The notes beneath the pieces were generated by a model. That model made no database searches and was not told where the DNA came from. It saw nothing but the letters and a program-made list of their open reading frames with translations. From assembly GCA_963921425.1 (NCBI GenBank), contig OY992835.1, positions 14,074,001 to 14,138,000 on the forward strand: a DNA stretch of 64,000 bases. The letters are read 5' to 3'. A program made the position numbers and the translations under genes. Below, piece after piece: positions 32,050 through 43,494 of the stretch. Positions within the stretch are counted from its first letter, which is position 1. The number at the start of each line of letters is the position of its first letter. This DNA is from Dryas octopetala. Its lineage: Eukaryota; Streptophyta; Magnoliopsida; Rosales; Rosaceae.

Positions 32050-34737
32050 TTACTTGCGAAGAGGTTTGAAGGTGGGAAGGAAAACATTTGGAGCATCTTG
32101 GTCGTCCCACTCTAACCCAGTCCACCACCATTCCTGTCCTTCGATGATGAGATTGCATCCTTGGGCACTCATTGAGTCCAGTGGCAACTTCTTCAGTGCT
32201 CGACAATCGCGTATGTAGACTTCCTTCAGATCTGGAAAGGGTAAGGCACCTTCATATATGCTCTGCAACTTTGGTAGACGGATCAACTTCAAGCTTATAA
32301 GTTTTGCAAATGGGTTCAATGCTTTTACCTCATTTGCCACTCCACCCAATCTTTCCAAACTCATTATTTTTTCCATTTCAGAGCATCCGTCTACAACTAA
32401 TGTGATGAGATTTGGAGCAAAAATGAGCCATGTCAGATCCTTCATTTTTCGGCATCTACATACATTTACTGTTTGAAGGCCAACGAAGCAACTTTGGTTT
32501 ATCGTCATCATCGATTCGCGAGGATCATTAGGACCTCGTGCTTCCCAATTAACCTTCAATTCTTCCAAATCAGTACACTCTTCAATTACAAGGTAATCAA
32601 GATTGGCCAGAGATGATGATATATCAAGAAACCTCGTATTGTCGGAAAGTTTGAGGCTGAGCTTTCGAGTGCAGGTCACTAAGTTCTTGTAGCTAAATAA
32701 CTGTTGGAAACAAGAGGTACTTCTTATGGTCAAAGTCAAGACCTCTAGGTGTTTCAAACACTGCAATTCATCCAACATTGCCTTTTCACTGTCAAAAGGA
32801 CATTTGTCATCATCACCACACCCCTGCATTTTCAAAACATCTAGCATGGAAAAGCTTGATATTATATGCGGTGGAACAAAGTTAAGCTCCTGCGTCAAGT
32901 CCAAGTTCAAGTATTTTAGCCTTACCAAGGCCTTTAACTCCATCGGCAACTCTCTTATACTAGTTCGTGACAAATTCAAATGTCGTAAAAAAGCAAGTTT
33001 TGAAACTCCGGATGGTAGTTGGGTTAATTGCAAATTGTAAGACAAATCCATAACTTGAAGAGAACGCATAGAATCAAAGAAGGTTTCGCCAATCTTCTTC
33101 AATTTATTTCCTTGAAGAAACAAGGTCAGCAAATTGGGGGATTCTGGTCTTTCAACTAAATTTTCAATATGATTGTTCATTAATGACACCCTTTCTACGC
33201 CTTTCCATTCTTCAACATTCGGTGCTTCACTCAAATTGGCACCTGATTCCACAAGGAAATTCTTGTTTGTTTTCTCTGGATCACGAGACAGCCACAATGC
33301 CATCTCGCGAATCACATCATGCATTTTTACCCAAATTTCACCATATGGTTCCAACAAACATGCATTGAGAAGAGTGCCTATGATATCATAACTCTCATAT
33401 TTCGCTTTGTCTACATTACCATATTTCTCAAGTATTCCCTCACACATCCAACAATATAACAATTGAACTTTATTTATGCGAGAATCTTCTGGAAATAAAG
33501 CACAGTATAAGAAGCAGGATTTAACTTTCTCGCTTGGTAGATTATTATAACTATACTCTAATAGGTGCAGCACCTTTTCCATACCTGTAAACTTCCAGAC
33601 AGAATTCTTCAAAACATCAATTGCATATTTCCATTCTTCAGGGGTCTTCTTGCTAGCCATGGCCTTACCCATTGTAATTAGTGCAAGTGGCAAACCGTCA
33701 CACTTTTTTGCCACTATTTCAGCAAGTTTGAGGATTTCTGGATGAAGAAGAAGTGTTTCTGTGCCAACATTCTTTTGAAACAATTCCCATGCTTTGTCCC
33801 ATCGCAAAGGATCCACTACAATCTTATGAGCCCTCATACTAGCACATACTTCTTCTAATCGAGTTGTGAAGATTACCTTGGACTTGTTTCCTTCACCAGG
33901 AAAAGGAACCCCTAGATTGGTAATTTCAACCGGCTCCCATATGTCATCCAAAAATAACAAAAACTTCTTTTCACTCAAGATCTTGCAGATGTCTTCAGCC
34001 TTTTCATCCTGCTTTTTTTGCTTCCATGCGTCACCCTCAAACCCAATCTTTTTACCAATATTATCCTGAATACCTTCATATTGGAGGTCCTTTGAGACCA
34101 CTATCCAGATCACAATCTTAAAATCATGAGGAGTTTGGGCCAACTTGTTTTTGATTTGGGTTAGGAGAGCGGTCTTGCCCACCCCTCCCATTCCATGTAA
34201 GCCAATTTTTCCCACTTGATCATCTTCAATGAGTCTCCAAACCTTTTCAAGCATGGATTCCATGCCCACAGTAGGCTCAACAGCTATTTGATTGACTACA
34301 GGTGCAGCCACTCTTTCTGTGACCTCTGCAAAAACTCCCTTGCTCTTTAAATCAGCGACTTCCAGCAACTTCTTGGCCACGTGTTTTCCATACTTGTAGC
34401 TGGACGCGTAGTTTGTTGAACAGTAACCTCCACAACATAATTTCCCAATTTCTTGGCTGCCATCGGTTACAACTTGATTGACTTGAGCCTCTGTACTTTC
34501 CACACTTGAAATCCACCACTCTACATGCTCTGACCGCTTCATGAATGGCTGCTGCTCCTCGACCTCAACCCTTCTCTTCACACCATTCTTTATAGCTGTT
34601 AATTCTTCCAATGACGTTTTCAGAGCTTCATGGTTTTCTTGGAGCTTACGGACATATTGCTGTTTTCCAATAATGGAATCCCAGCAGCGAGAAACAATGC
34701 CATCGCCTGAAAATGAGACTGAGAAGATGTTGCCCAT
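32050..34737 (-). CDS. CC-NB-LRR disease-resistance protein, RPS5-like
   Basis: Intact single-exon gene of 895 codons starting at ATG 34737. Residues 1-150 form the coiled-coil domain. NB-ARC motifs: P-loop GMGGVGKTA (182-190), RNBS-A (FKIVIWIVVSKDL), kinase-2 FLLFLDDIW (259-267), RNBS-B VIFTTR, GLPLAL (348-353), RNBS-D CFLYCALFPED, and KMHD (471-474). LRRs follow from about 520 to the end, which is the WWWTGLEW-type tail of this clade. The N-terminus MGNIFS has Gly2 for possible myristoylation but no cysteine at positions 3-6, unlike RPS5. All catalytic motifs are present and there are no stops, so it looks functional. NLRs of this group sense pathogen effectors, often through a guarded host protein, and trigger cell death. 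Partial paralogues lie at 553, 7896 and 37153. Confidence 0.97.
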   Translation of the reverse strand: MGNIFSVSFSGDGIVSRCWDSIIGKQQYVRKLQENHEALKTSLEELTAIKNGVKRRVEVEEQQPFMKRSEHVEWWISSVESTEAQVNQVVTDGSQEIGKLCCGGYCSTNYASSYKYGKHVAKKLLEVADLKSKGVFAEVTERVAAPVVNQIAVEPTVGMESMLEKVWRLIEDDQVGKIGLHGMGGVGKTALLTQIKNKLAQTPHDFKIVIWIVVSKDLQYEGIQDNIGKKIGFEGDAWKQKKQDEKAEDICKILSEKKFLLFLDDIWEPVEITNLGVPFPGEGNKSKVIFTTRLEEVCASMRAHKIVVDPLRWDKAWELFQKNVGTETLLLHPEILKLAEIVAKKCDGLPLALITMGKAMASKKTPEEWKYAIDVLKNSVWKFTGMEKVLHLLEYSYNNLPSEKVKSCFLYCALFPEDSRINKVQLLYCWMCEGILEKYGNVDKAKYESYDIIGTLLNACLLEPYGEIWVKMHDVIREMALWLSRDPEKTNKNFLVESGANLSEAPNVEEWKGVERVSLMNNHIENLVERPESPNLLTLFLQGNKLKKIGETFFDSMRSLQVMDLSYNLQLTQLPSGVSKLAFLRHLNLSRTSIRELPMELKALVRLKYLNLDLTQELNFVPPHIISSFSMLDVLKMQGCGDDDKCPFDSEKAMLDELQCLKHLEVLTLTIRSTSCFQQLFSYKNLVTCTRKLSLKLSDNTRFLDISSSLANLDYLVIEECTDLEELKVNWEARGPNDPRESMMTINQSCFVGLQTVNVCRCRKMKDLTWLIFAPNLITLVVDGCSEMEKIMSLERLGGVANEVKALNPFAKLISLKLIRLPKLQSIYEGALPFPDLKEVYIRDCRALKKLPLDSMSAQGCNLIIEGQEWWWTGLEWDDQDAPNVFLPTFKPLRK

Positions 34738-34823
34738 TGCTTGCAGATGGATCGAAATGGATCGAAAGAAATAAAAGATTTCTAAATATTTTTGAGATAC
34801 AGGAATAAGTGTGGGTAGCTAGG

Positions 34824-34854
<31 letters not shown>

Positions 34855-35060
34855 TGCACTGAGAGGTAATATTGGCCCTCCTTGGATTCTCCTTGGTGCA
34901 CTGTGGAGTGAGGAGCTGGTGGGTGGTGGGGCTCACCCGAAGACTTGTCCCGGCTTTGATTGATTTTTATTTTTTGGTCTAAAAGAACAAACCCAAGGCT
35001 TTGATTGATGTAAAAGCCAAGAGTTAGTGGGTGGTGGGGATCATGGCTCACCCAACCCAA
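34738..35060 (-). promoter_or_regulatory. NLR 5' leader with GA array
   Basis: The leader sequence is shared with the fragment at 837-905 (gagatactttgaaa-like block), then a GA array at about 34824-34849. No clear TATA assignment was made. Confidence 0.45.
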
Positions 35061-35869
35061 TTTAATTTAAAGACCCAATAATATATGCTTAAAATATGCT
35101 TAAAATATGACTTCTCTCTCAATTGGTTCACAATTGATTAAAATAATATGCTTAAAATAATATATAATATATATTATTAAAATTTGAGGCTGTAATTCAG
35201 TCAGTTTGCAAAATGAAATAAATTTGTTAGTAGTTTGTTTTTTTTATGTATTTAGATTACATAAATCTTAAAATTTATATGATATTAATTAAAACAAAAC
35301 AAAAAACAAAAAATCCAAATTTGTAAAAATTTATGAGGTTTTTAGATAAAGCCAATTTGGGCAATAACCCATGGATATATTTTTATCTTTGAATTTTAAC
35401 CCATTTTTTATTTTTGGATGTCCATTTAGCCCCTTGATATAATTATGGAAATAAATTAAAAATCCCTAATTTTAGACATTTATTACTCATAATTTTGAAT
35501 TTCAATGTTTTTATTTCCAAAAGTTTGATGACATGAATACAGAGTTGTAGAGTAGCTATTACTAATCCCTTTCATCTATTAAGGATAAAGACTAGTTAAT
35601 CAATATTTGTAATAATAAATTAATTATCAATTACATAATATACAAAATTAACTTAAAATAGAATGTAATTATTAGAAAAATTATAATTAAATATTATTTA
35701 ATATAAGAAATTAATTGACATAGTATTAAAATTAGTCATTTATCAACTAAAGAGCAAAATAAGCATTCAAAATAAATAAATAAAATATAACAAAAATAGA
35801 AATTCAACATGTCAAAATATAAAATATAAAAAAAAAAGGCCAAATTTGATAACTAAAAAATGATGGGTT
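35061..35869. other. AT-rich intergenic DNA
   Basis: Very AT-rich sequence with no gene or structured repeat recognised. Confidence 0.5.
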
Positions 35870-35872
35870 TAA

Positions 35873-36549
35873 GGCCCCGTTTGGGATTGTAGTGGAGGAC
35901 CCAAAAGTTGTTGTGGAAGACAATTCTCAATCACCTACAGCAGTTTTGGTGTTTGGTAAAAAAATAAAAAACTGCTTTCCCCCACAATGCTCAACTCCCC
36001 ACAACAAAAACAGAAAGCAAGTTTCTAGGTGCTTTTGAAAACTACAGTGAATCACAACAACAATGAATATTATATTTTACCCATACTACCTTTATTGATT
36101 TCTATAATTTTTATTTGTTTATTTTAAATTAAAAAATATGTCTATTGTTAATTTTATTTTATATTGTGATAATTAATTAAGATATTTTATTTGTACGATT
36201 AAAATTATAATATACTTAAAAAAATAATAGAAATACTTATTTAATAATGTTGTTCTTAAAAAAATTAATGCTAATAAAAATTTGTAGCCACAAATTTAAA
36301 AAATAAGTAAAAAAAACATTTTAGTTTTACCAAACAAATAAGTGAAAGACACTTTCAGCATCATGTTCATTTTAGTAATTATAAACAGTCACAACACTTT
36401 TACATTAACATTTACCAAACACTTTGATATTATTTTTTGCACTCACAGCACTTTGAAAACATAGTTTACCAAATACTCAATTACTTTACTACTTTATAGT
36501 TGACTTTACTTCACATCTATTTTTTCTCACAGCAATACCAAATTGGCCC
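35873..36549. mobile_element. Harbinger-type MITE (677 bp), copy 2
   Basis: The left end GGCCCCGTTTGGGATTGTAG and inverted right end GGGCCAATTTGGTATTGCTG match copy 1 at 21523-22211, which lies in the opposite orientation. The flanking target duplication is taa (35870-35872 and 36550-36552), the usual Harbinger target. No transposase is present. Confidence 0.92.
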
Positions 36550-36552
36550 TAA

Positions 36553-37152
36553 TTCAAAATCAACAATTGTATTTGAGTTTTTGTCCAATTATGTGAAAAT
36601 TTATCCTTATTCATATTGAAAAGAAAAAGTTTTTTTCTGGTACAGAAAAGAAAAGTTAAATGAAAGATTAAAAATCTTTCTTCTATTCTACAGTACTGTA
36701 TAAGTGTATATATATAGTAATACAGTACCATCGCCTCCTTATATGACTTTTCTCCTACCAATCCCATCACTGCCAGTATAATAAATTTCGTGAGCTTTCA
36801 TGACAACCATGCACAGCTTGCTAACTGCATGATTATTAATGTTGTGATGGTGGTTAAAATTTACCTAACAAATTAATGACAGATCTACCACCTTCCCAAT
36901 TATTTAAGTTGCCAGGGACTGGTTCGAAGATGATAACAAATCCTTTACTAAGCCTCTAGATGTATTGTTCATTTACACGTAGAGGTCCTGTCCTGTAAAT
37001 TGGGTTAGCACTTAGCAATGTGGGCCACATATATTGTTAACGAATTTTGATGCGGACCATCTACCCAAGAGTTAAGTTCTATAACATTAACGTTTTTCCA
37101 TTAAAAAAATAGATGAAGAGGTGCACAACAATAATAGTGATAAATTTAATTT
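36553..37152. other. intergenic DNA
   Basis: No gene seen. Sequence is AT-rich between the MITE and the NLR relic. Confidence 0.5.
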
Positions 37153-37385
37153 GGTGCCAGCTTCTTCAGTACTGGACATCTCCATATACAGACTTCCTTC
37201 AGATATAGAACCCCAAAACTCAACCGTTTAAGTTTTGCAAATGGGTTCAATTCATTTAATTACCAGATTGGCCACTCCACGCAATCTTTCCAAATTCATT
37301 GTTTCTTCCATTTCCAAACATCCAATTACAGTTAAATTGATGAAATTTGGAGCCAAAATGATCGGCCATCACAAATCCTTCAGTT
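37153..37385 (-). pseudogene. decayed NLR LRR relic
   Basis: Aligns by eye with the 3' part of the intact NLR (about 32165-32450): gccagcttcttcagtactgg, gttttgcaaatgggttcaat, and gccactccacgcaatctttc are shared or nearly so. Deletions and many substitutions leave no usable frame. It is older than the fragments at the left end of the window. Confidence 0.8.
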
Positions 37386-37972
37386 TACTCAAATTAATTC
37401 TATAATTGTTTATTGCTTTAGTGAATTTGTTACTTTATTTAAGAGAAAATTTGGGAATGTTTGTCGGTTGGTGTACTGGGAAGTGGGGCCAACCGGAAGA
37501 CTTTACAAGCTGGAATGGGAAAATTATTGTGCAACTTTGGTTCCAGTGTTCCACAGCACATAAATTTCTCACGGTATATATAACGCCACCAATAAAATAA
37601 ATAGGTGTTCTTATTTAGACCTAATTAATTTATAGAAAAATTTTAGCAAAAAAATTATAACGCTATTCTTATTTTTAATTAAGAATTTTGTTTTTACTTT
37701 GCTTCAATCAATAATTATTATTTTTCAAAATGTTTCAATTAAGTTACTTCTTCTGAGTTCTAACCACTGCTGCCAGTACTACTCTAAGCTTATGAGATTC
37801 ATCCATGACTCATGAGCCCCACAGCCAGTACAGATTTAAGGTGCCATATGTCAAAATTTAAAATAGAGCCATTTTTTTCACATACTCATACTAATTTTTT
37901 CTTTTTGTGATTTTTTTGATATATTATCATATTTCAAATTTTCATATTACAGTATTATATTGTTATGATTAA
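37386..37972. other. intergenic DNA
   Basis: No gene or structured repeat recognised in this AT-rich stretch. Confidence 0.5.
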
Positions 37973-38665
37973 GGGTGTGTTTCGAACGGATCGGATCGAA
38001 AATATAGTATTTTAATTCCAATCTAAAAAATTTCGGAATGAAATTTCTATTCTAATTTTTATTCAAAAAAATTGGAATTTCAACATCTCATTTCAATTCG
38101 GAATTTTCAGATTTTTTCGGAATATCACATTTTCGGAACGTTCGGATAAAAATTTGAAATTTTCAGATAAAAGATCGGAATCTTCACGTTACTTTTTTTT
38201 ATTAGTAAAAACAAACTAAAAACATTAGTAATTACATGTACAAAAAATGTGGGTGTTTTTGTTAGCATTTATGTTATTATGATACACATATATTTAAATA
38301 TACATATGTTTATATTAATAGTATTAGTTTTTTTTTTTTAATATATATGTATGTGTATGTTTGAAACAAATAATAAATTAATAAAATATATAGTAAAAAA
38401 CTAAATAAATGATATAATATTAATACAAATATGGAATAAATTGGCATAATTTCGAAAATATCGAATCGAAATGCCTTTGAAAAATTTCAGATGGAAATTC
38501 GGATTGGATCGGAATTTACAAATACATTCCAATTCCAATCCAATTTTTTTCAGAATTTCCGGAATTCGGCATATTCGGATTTTGGATTTGATTCGGACGT
38601 TCCAAAATTGGTTATTTTCGGATTGCAATCGGTCGGATTCGAATTTTCCCATCCAAATCACACCC
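37973..38665. mobile_element. fold-back MITE-like element (~693 bp)
   Basis: Starts gggtgtgtttcgaacggatc and ends with the inverse complement gggtgtgatttggatgggaa. The interior is built of repeated, partly palindromic words (cggaattttcagattttttc, ttcggat). This is a typical non-autonomous element, possibly hAT-like by its ends, but I see no clean target duplication and the class is uncertain. Confidence 0.65.
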
Positions 38666-38759
38666 ATTGATCAATTGCCAAATGATATAAAAGTAAACCA
38701 AAAAAAAAAATGAAACACAGGACAAAAATAGAGGGCACTAGGATGAAGCGACAAAAGCA

Positions 38760-40210
38760 TCACCTGATTACTAGGTCATGTATTGAGATCAAAATCAATC
38801 TCACATCCATTAAACAAAACTAATTAGTGAGGTGTTAGGGCAAAACAAAATAGTAAACTTAATAAATTTAATTTACAGGGATACAAAACTAATCTGTAAT
38901 TATGAATTGGAGTACAAACTTCGAATGTTGACTTGGTTGAAACTTTTTGAACAATAGGGGAAAGTGGAAATATATTGGCTCAAATCCCAAAAGTGTAATT
39001 TAGCTTAAATATGGGTCTAAGGTCTAAACAACAATAATACATACATTTAATTTGGTAGGTACATAAATAATAAATGTGTCAGTGGACAACATGTATGAGA
39101 ATACTTATAGAGATGGGCATTCTCAGAGGTTATAGCAAATAAGATTTTTGAGATAATTCACGCTACTCAAATCAGTTTTTTGTTAGTTATATTCATGTGT
39201 CACACGAACCTCTTGTAAACTGAGAACATATATGTCTATATCATATTATGAGGACATATGTAAGAAAAAGCTAGTAACGACTAACAACAACTTCTTATCT
39301 GTACAGGGATATCAAACTAAACTTGAGGTCTCCACTTTGCTTGATGAGCCATGTACAAGAGGCACATCGTCAATCCAATCAGCAATTCAGCATAGATGCG
39401 ACTCATTGCCCTCATTGCCACAGCTTCTTACAAGTGTTACCAATAGCATGTCTGCTGGCCTATATCTTAAAGGAACTCTGTATTTTACTGAATCAATTTT
39501 AGTAGACTTAAAACTTGACATTCTGACACAACGGCAAGGTCGTAAGGTGGATTTTGAGCAGCCACATATACCAATACATGCACACATGCGGGCACGCGCA
39601 CACACAGAGACACATTTATACTAAAGAGCATTCTCAAAGGTTATAGCAAATAAGATTTTTGAGAGTTATTTACGTTCATGTGTCACACCACATCTGGTAA
39701 GAAGAAAACTTGTCTTTACCATGGCAATGAGGACAAAAGTAAGAAAAGTAAGAAAAGTAATGATTAACAGCCCTGGACAACAGAGATAGGGAGAATCAAG
39801 ATATTCAAAGTAATGATTAACAGCCCTGGTCTTCTCCTGATTACCTAAGTCATGTATCTCCTGATTCAGCAGAGTTGGATTCATATGATGCCTCTCTTGA
39901 TTACTAAGCTATGTATGGAGATCAAAGTCAATTCCCATACCTACTCAACAAAACTAAGGTGCTGAAGGAAAACAAAACAAACGTCTTATCTGTACAAGGA
40001 TACAGTACTAATCTTTTCCTTGACACATATCAAACTAAACTGCAGGCCTCCACTTTGCTTGATGAGCCATGTACAAGGGGCACATCTTCAATCCAATCAG
40101 CATAGATGCGACTCATCTTCTCAAAAGTTCATTCCACATGAAGTTGCACTTTGTACCCTGCACTTGTTGTTTATGAATGCTCGCATTCCCAATCCTACCA
40201 TTTGAAGTCT
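38760..40210. repeat. diverged local tandem repeats, origin unknown
   Basis: Words such as tccactttgcttgatgagcc followed by catgtacaag, ggcacatc and caatccaatcagca occur at about 39330-39395 and 40048-40108. The word gcattctcaaaggttatagc recurs near 39118 and 39628. A third shared block starts ctgattac near 38763 and 39897. The pieces keep the same order, so it is an old local duplication. A 130-codon plus-strand open frame (39232-39624) crosses it but is not recognised. Confidence 0.6.
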
Positions 40211-41119
40211 TTGAATTGTTAGTCCGCACGGTTCCAGATTCTACTGCAGTATAGCCACGAAGCTTTTGTAGTTCTGTAAAACGATGATGTAGCTGAAAAT
40301 TTTAGTTCTCTGAGAATTATTGCAAATCTCAAATATTGAGTGTCTCTATAGTTGAGAAAAGGGACATTGATGAATGGGAAGAATCAGCAATTCTGAATGC
40401 AGATAGGTTCTAGATATCATGGACTGACTCCAATTCATCATTAGAGATGGCAAACAATAATGGATGCCACTTTTCTGATGGCTAATACAAAATGAAGGTT
40501 ATGTACTTTGAAATTCCAGGTAAAACAAAAAGAGGAAAAGATGCCAGTCAAATTCCATGAGCAACTAATGCACAACAAATGTATCTTTTACTTGGAAAAA
40601 TCTTAAAGATGAAGTAAACAAGTCCATGTTGAACATTTAACCGATCTTCTATGGACCCACTTTGGCCACAAGCCTATGCATCCAGCCATGACAAGTAAAA
40701 AGTCTCACTCTACAACATATAAACCAGCTTGCAGCAAAAGCAAAATATTGTTAATGTCAATTTGAAAGCATACATATACAATCTCAAATTAATAAATTTG
40801 GAAAAAAGTCTGGGTCTGTTCTTTCTTTCTTGCTTGCTTGGAGAAGCCTTGCCACCTTCTAAATAACAATTGAGAAAATTGCAATCAGCTTTATCAAAAT
40901 GTTATCAACCAATCATCACCAGTAATGCAGTCCAAATAGATAGTTCATGTAAACCAAGATCCAGGGTGCCTCTTCTAAAATTCAAGTCCTGTCAGCAGTC
41001 CAACCTATGGCTGTGGTTCAGAATCTTATTTTTATAAGTAAAGCTCTAATTGGTTGTATCTATTGATAATGAAACCAAGTGAAAGGAATCAAGAGGTCTT
41101 ATGGGCCAGACGTGAATAC
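40211..41119. other. 3' flank of the CCCH gene, possible last exon
   Basis: On the minus strand an acceptor ttgttatttag near 40860 is followed by a frame EGGKASPSKQERKNRPRLFS that would join in phase to the donor at about 41212 of the CCCH gene. This could be its last exon. Support is weak. Confidence 0.35.
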
Positions 41120-41710
41120 TTAATGGACTGTCTTTATTGTAATTAATCCAAAATGTTTATAGCAAAAGAATAAAGTATTGAATAAAATTAAGAGTATTGT
41201 TCTATTACCAGTATGTCCACGAGCAAAGCGACCACTTGCCATGTTTGTAGTCAGCAGCCCTCTCCTTGAAATGCTTCTCACTGTCTTCTCTCTGATGTTT
41301 TCATGAAGATAGCGGCATTGGTCTCCATATATGCATTTCTTCCCATTCCAGAACAATCTGCATAGTTTCAATTCATTAGAAGTTCTATGATCACCATTCC
41401 AAGCCCTACCCAACAGCTCCTTCTCACCATGGCAAGTGTTGCGGATATCTTTGATACCATGAGCAAAGAAGCATCTCCCCCCATAAGGCCAAATACCCAT
41501 TTTGTATTTCCTGCAGAGTCGGGTCTTGAAATTACAGGGCATCAATTCACTATGCCCCACAGGCATCCTCGAGTTCGATACAGCTTTGGAAACTCTCGGT
41601 TTCTTGTAAGATTGGGATTCAATGTCAGATAGAGCTTCGAATGCTTTGTCGTTGCCACTGGATTCAAGATATGGGGCAAAAAAATGGCAGGTAGGTCGAG
41701 GATTGCTCAT
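41120..41710 (-). CDS. CCCH zinc-finger protein, C3H39-like
   Basis: I choose the ATG at 41710 (MSNPRPTCHFFAPYLESSGN) because the longer frame starts at a TTG after a stop. Two CCCH units are visible. Finger 2 is canonical, CRLFWNGKKCIYGDQCRYLH (C-x8-C-x5-C-x3-H). Finger 1, CRKYKMGIWPYGGRCFFAH, keeps C-x13-C-x3-H but has Trp where the second Cys should be, so it probably cannot bind zinc normally. The coding exon probably ends at a donor after RFARGHTG (about 41212), with the rest in an exon near 40860; the frame to 41120 is intron read-through. CCCH proteins of this kind bind RNA and act in mRNA turnover or stress responses. The family is inferred from finger spacing and the FFAHGIKDI segment. 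Confidence 0.75.
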   Translation of the reverse strand: MSNPRPTCHFFAPYLESSGNDKAFEALSDIESQSYKKPRVSKAVSNSRMPVGHSELMPCNFKTRLCRKYKMGIWPYGGRCFFAHGIKDIRNTCHGEKELLGRAWNGDHRTSNELKLCRLFWNGKKCIYGDQCRYLHENIREKTVRSISRRGLLTTNMASGRFARGHTGNRTILLILFNTLFFCYKHFGLITIKTVH

Positions 41711-42198
41711 TTTGGTACAGTTTAGATCTTGGAACGAGTTCAGGATTTTTGCTGAATTATCAAACAACCCAGAAGAAAATTATGCTCGGGAAATGGTTGG
41801 AGCTGAAAATCAAGAAAACCCAGATGCTATATTAGAAGAAATCAGTAAGTATCAATCAGGAAATGAGACCCATTCTGTTTGAAGGTTTGCACATTCGCAA
41901 TGTATCACAATCCAGATAAACATTCTGAGTTGGGAATGGACCAAATTGAGATATCAAGAAAACCCAGATGTAATTTGAGCCGAAAATACCAGAATGTAGT
42001 GAAATGAAAAAATCCCAAATGAAATTTTTAAGCAAAATCCCAAATGAAGAATTTGAAATGAAAAAGCATTACGAGTCTGAGCTATGTGCAAATCCCCAAA
42101 GTGTTTGTGAAAATGAAAAACCCTAAACCCTTTGGCACAGGTGAGTGCTTGTTTCTTCTACAGCACGCACAACTGTGGGTGAGCACTAGAAGAACCTC

Positions 42199-42229
<31 letters not shown>

Positions 42230-43494
42230 TTTTTTTAACTCGGGTGGTTCTGATGTACAAGTTTTATATTTATATAAGCAATGTTTGGTCTCTCATAGTT
42301 TGATAGCTCACGATGAGATTCACTATTCTAATTCTTTTTCACTTTTATGGTAAAACTAATTTAATTAACCACGAAGACAAGATTGATTCTCAAATATAAA
42401 GACCAAGCATGTAAACAAGTGTATGTTCACAAAAAAATATATGAAGTATGTGAGTAAACTAGCAGTGAATTCCTAATAGTGTTTTTGAGATTGTAGGTGT
42501 GTGAGTTCAAATGTGAGTGAGAATAAAGACGGAAGACATATATCAATACAGGCTCATTGTATAAATGAGTCATGTTTACTTAATGGATAAATTTTGAGCA
42601 CAGTGAATATTTATTACATTCAACAATTAGATTTAAAATAATGAGTCAATAAGTTATTAATTTTATCATATATAAATTTAATTCAACGGTGATTATATAT
42701 TGTAATGAATGAATCTCTTATTACATAATTTACATGTAAGAAGTCAAACCATTATTTCTTTTATAAGATGCTCTCACTATTTTTGTTTTTGTTTTTTCAA
42801 TTAAGATAGAAATTGACCACTTTTTTCTTTTTGGAATTTCACCGAAGGCTCTAAAGTAATGGGAAGAATTCTAACTAGGCTTCAATAGACATAGGCGTGC
42901 ATAAAGACAGACAAGGCAGTTATAAATTACACTTCAATAGTTCAATGCATAAAGACCTACAGAAACACATAGATATTCATAACATACCCACAGACGATAA
43001 TCTGACCTTGACATCAAAACCACACTCAACCTCCCCATTCAGATCTAATCTCATCTTTCTTTAGTAGGCTGTAAAGGAAGCTCAGCTCATTAGTCCAAAT
43101 AAGGCAGGGAAGCTAACTGCGACAGTTGACCGTTGAGGAAGGCAGACAAGAAACATAAGTAAAGGTTGCTCAATGTCAAGAACAAACAGAGCTACAGGGA
43201 AGTAAAGTGGAATCAAGAGACGATTTGGAATTCGTACACAGATTTAAGTATTTAAGTACTTGAGAAAAAAAAAAATCTTACAAAACGTGGGCAAATAAAT
43301 GCAGTTTCATGTATATAAAGTTGTGCAAGGCTCACTCTGTAACATCCAGTGTACAAACACATACAATACACTAGGCATGTAAGAAATAGATTCTAGAATA
43401 TTACTTGTCAAAGAGTACAAGGGAAAAATTAAAATAATAAAAATCAAATAGAACAAATCTTCTTTATTTTTCACTATGCAACAAGTAAAATCAT
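41711..43494. other. intergenic: CCCH 5' flank and BADC 3' flank
   Basis: Contains an (ATT)n microsatellite at about 42201-42229. A small gene could hide in the first 400 bases, but the open frames are not protein-like. Confidence 0.5.

Noticed and set aside
32258-34774. Several plus-strand frames within the NLR
   Set aside because: Antisense shadows of the intact minus-strand gene.
41711-41767. Upstream extension of the CCCH frame
   Set aside because: It begins with TTG shortly after a stop; the ATG at 41710 is the plausible plant start.
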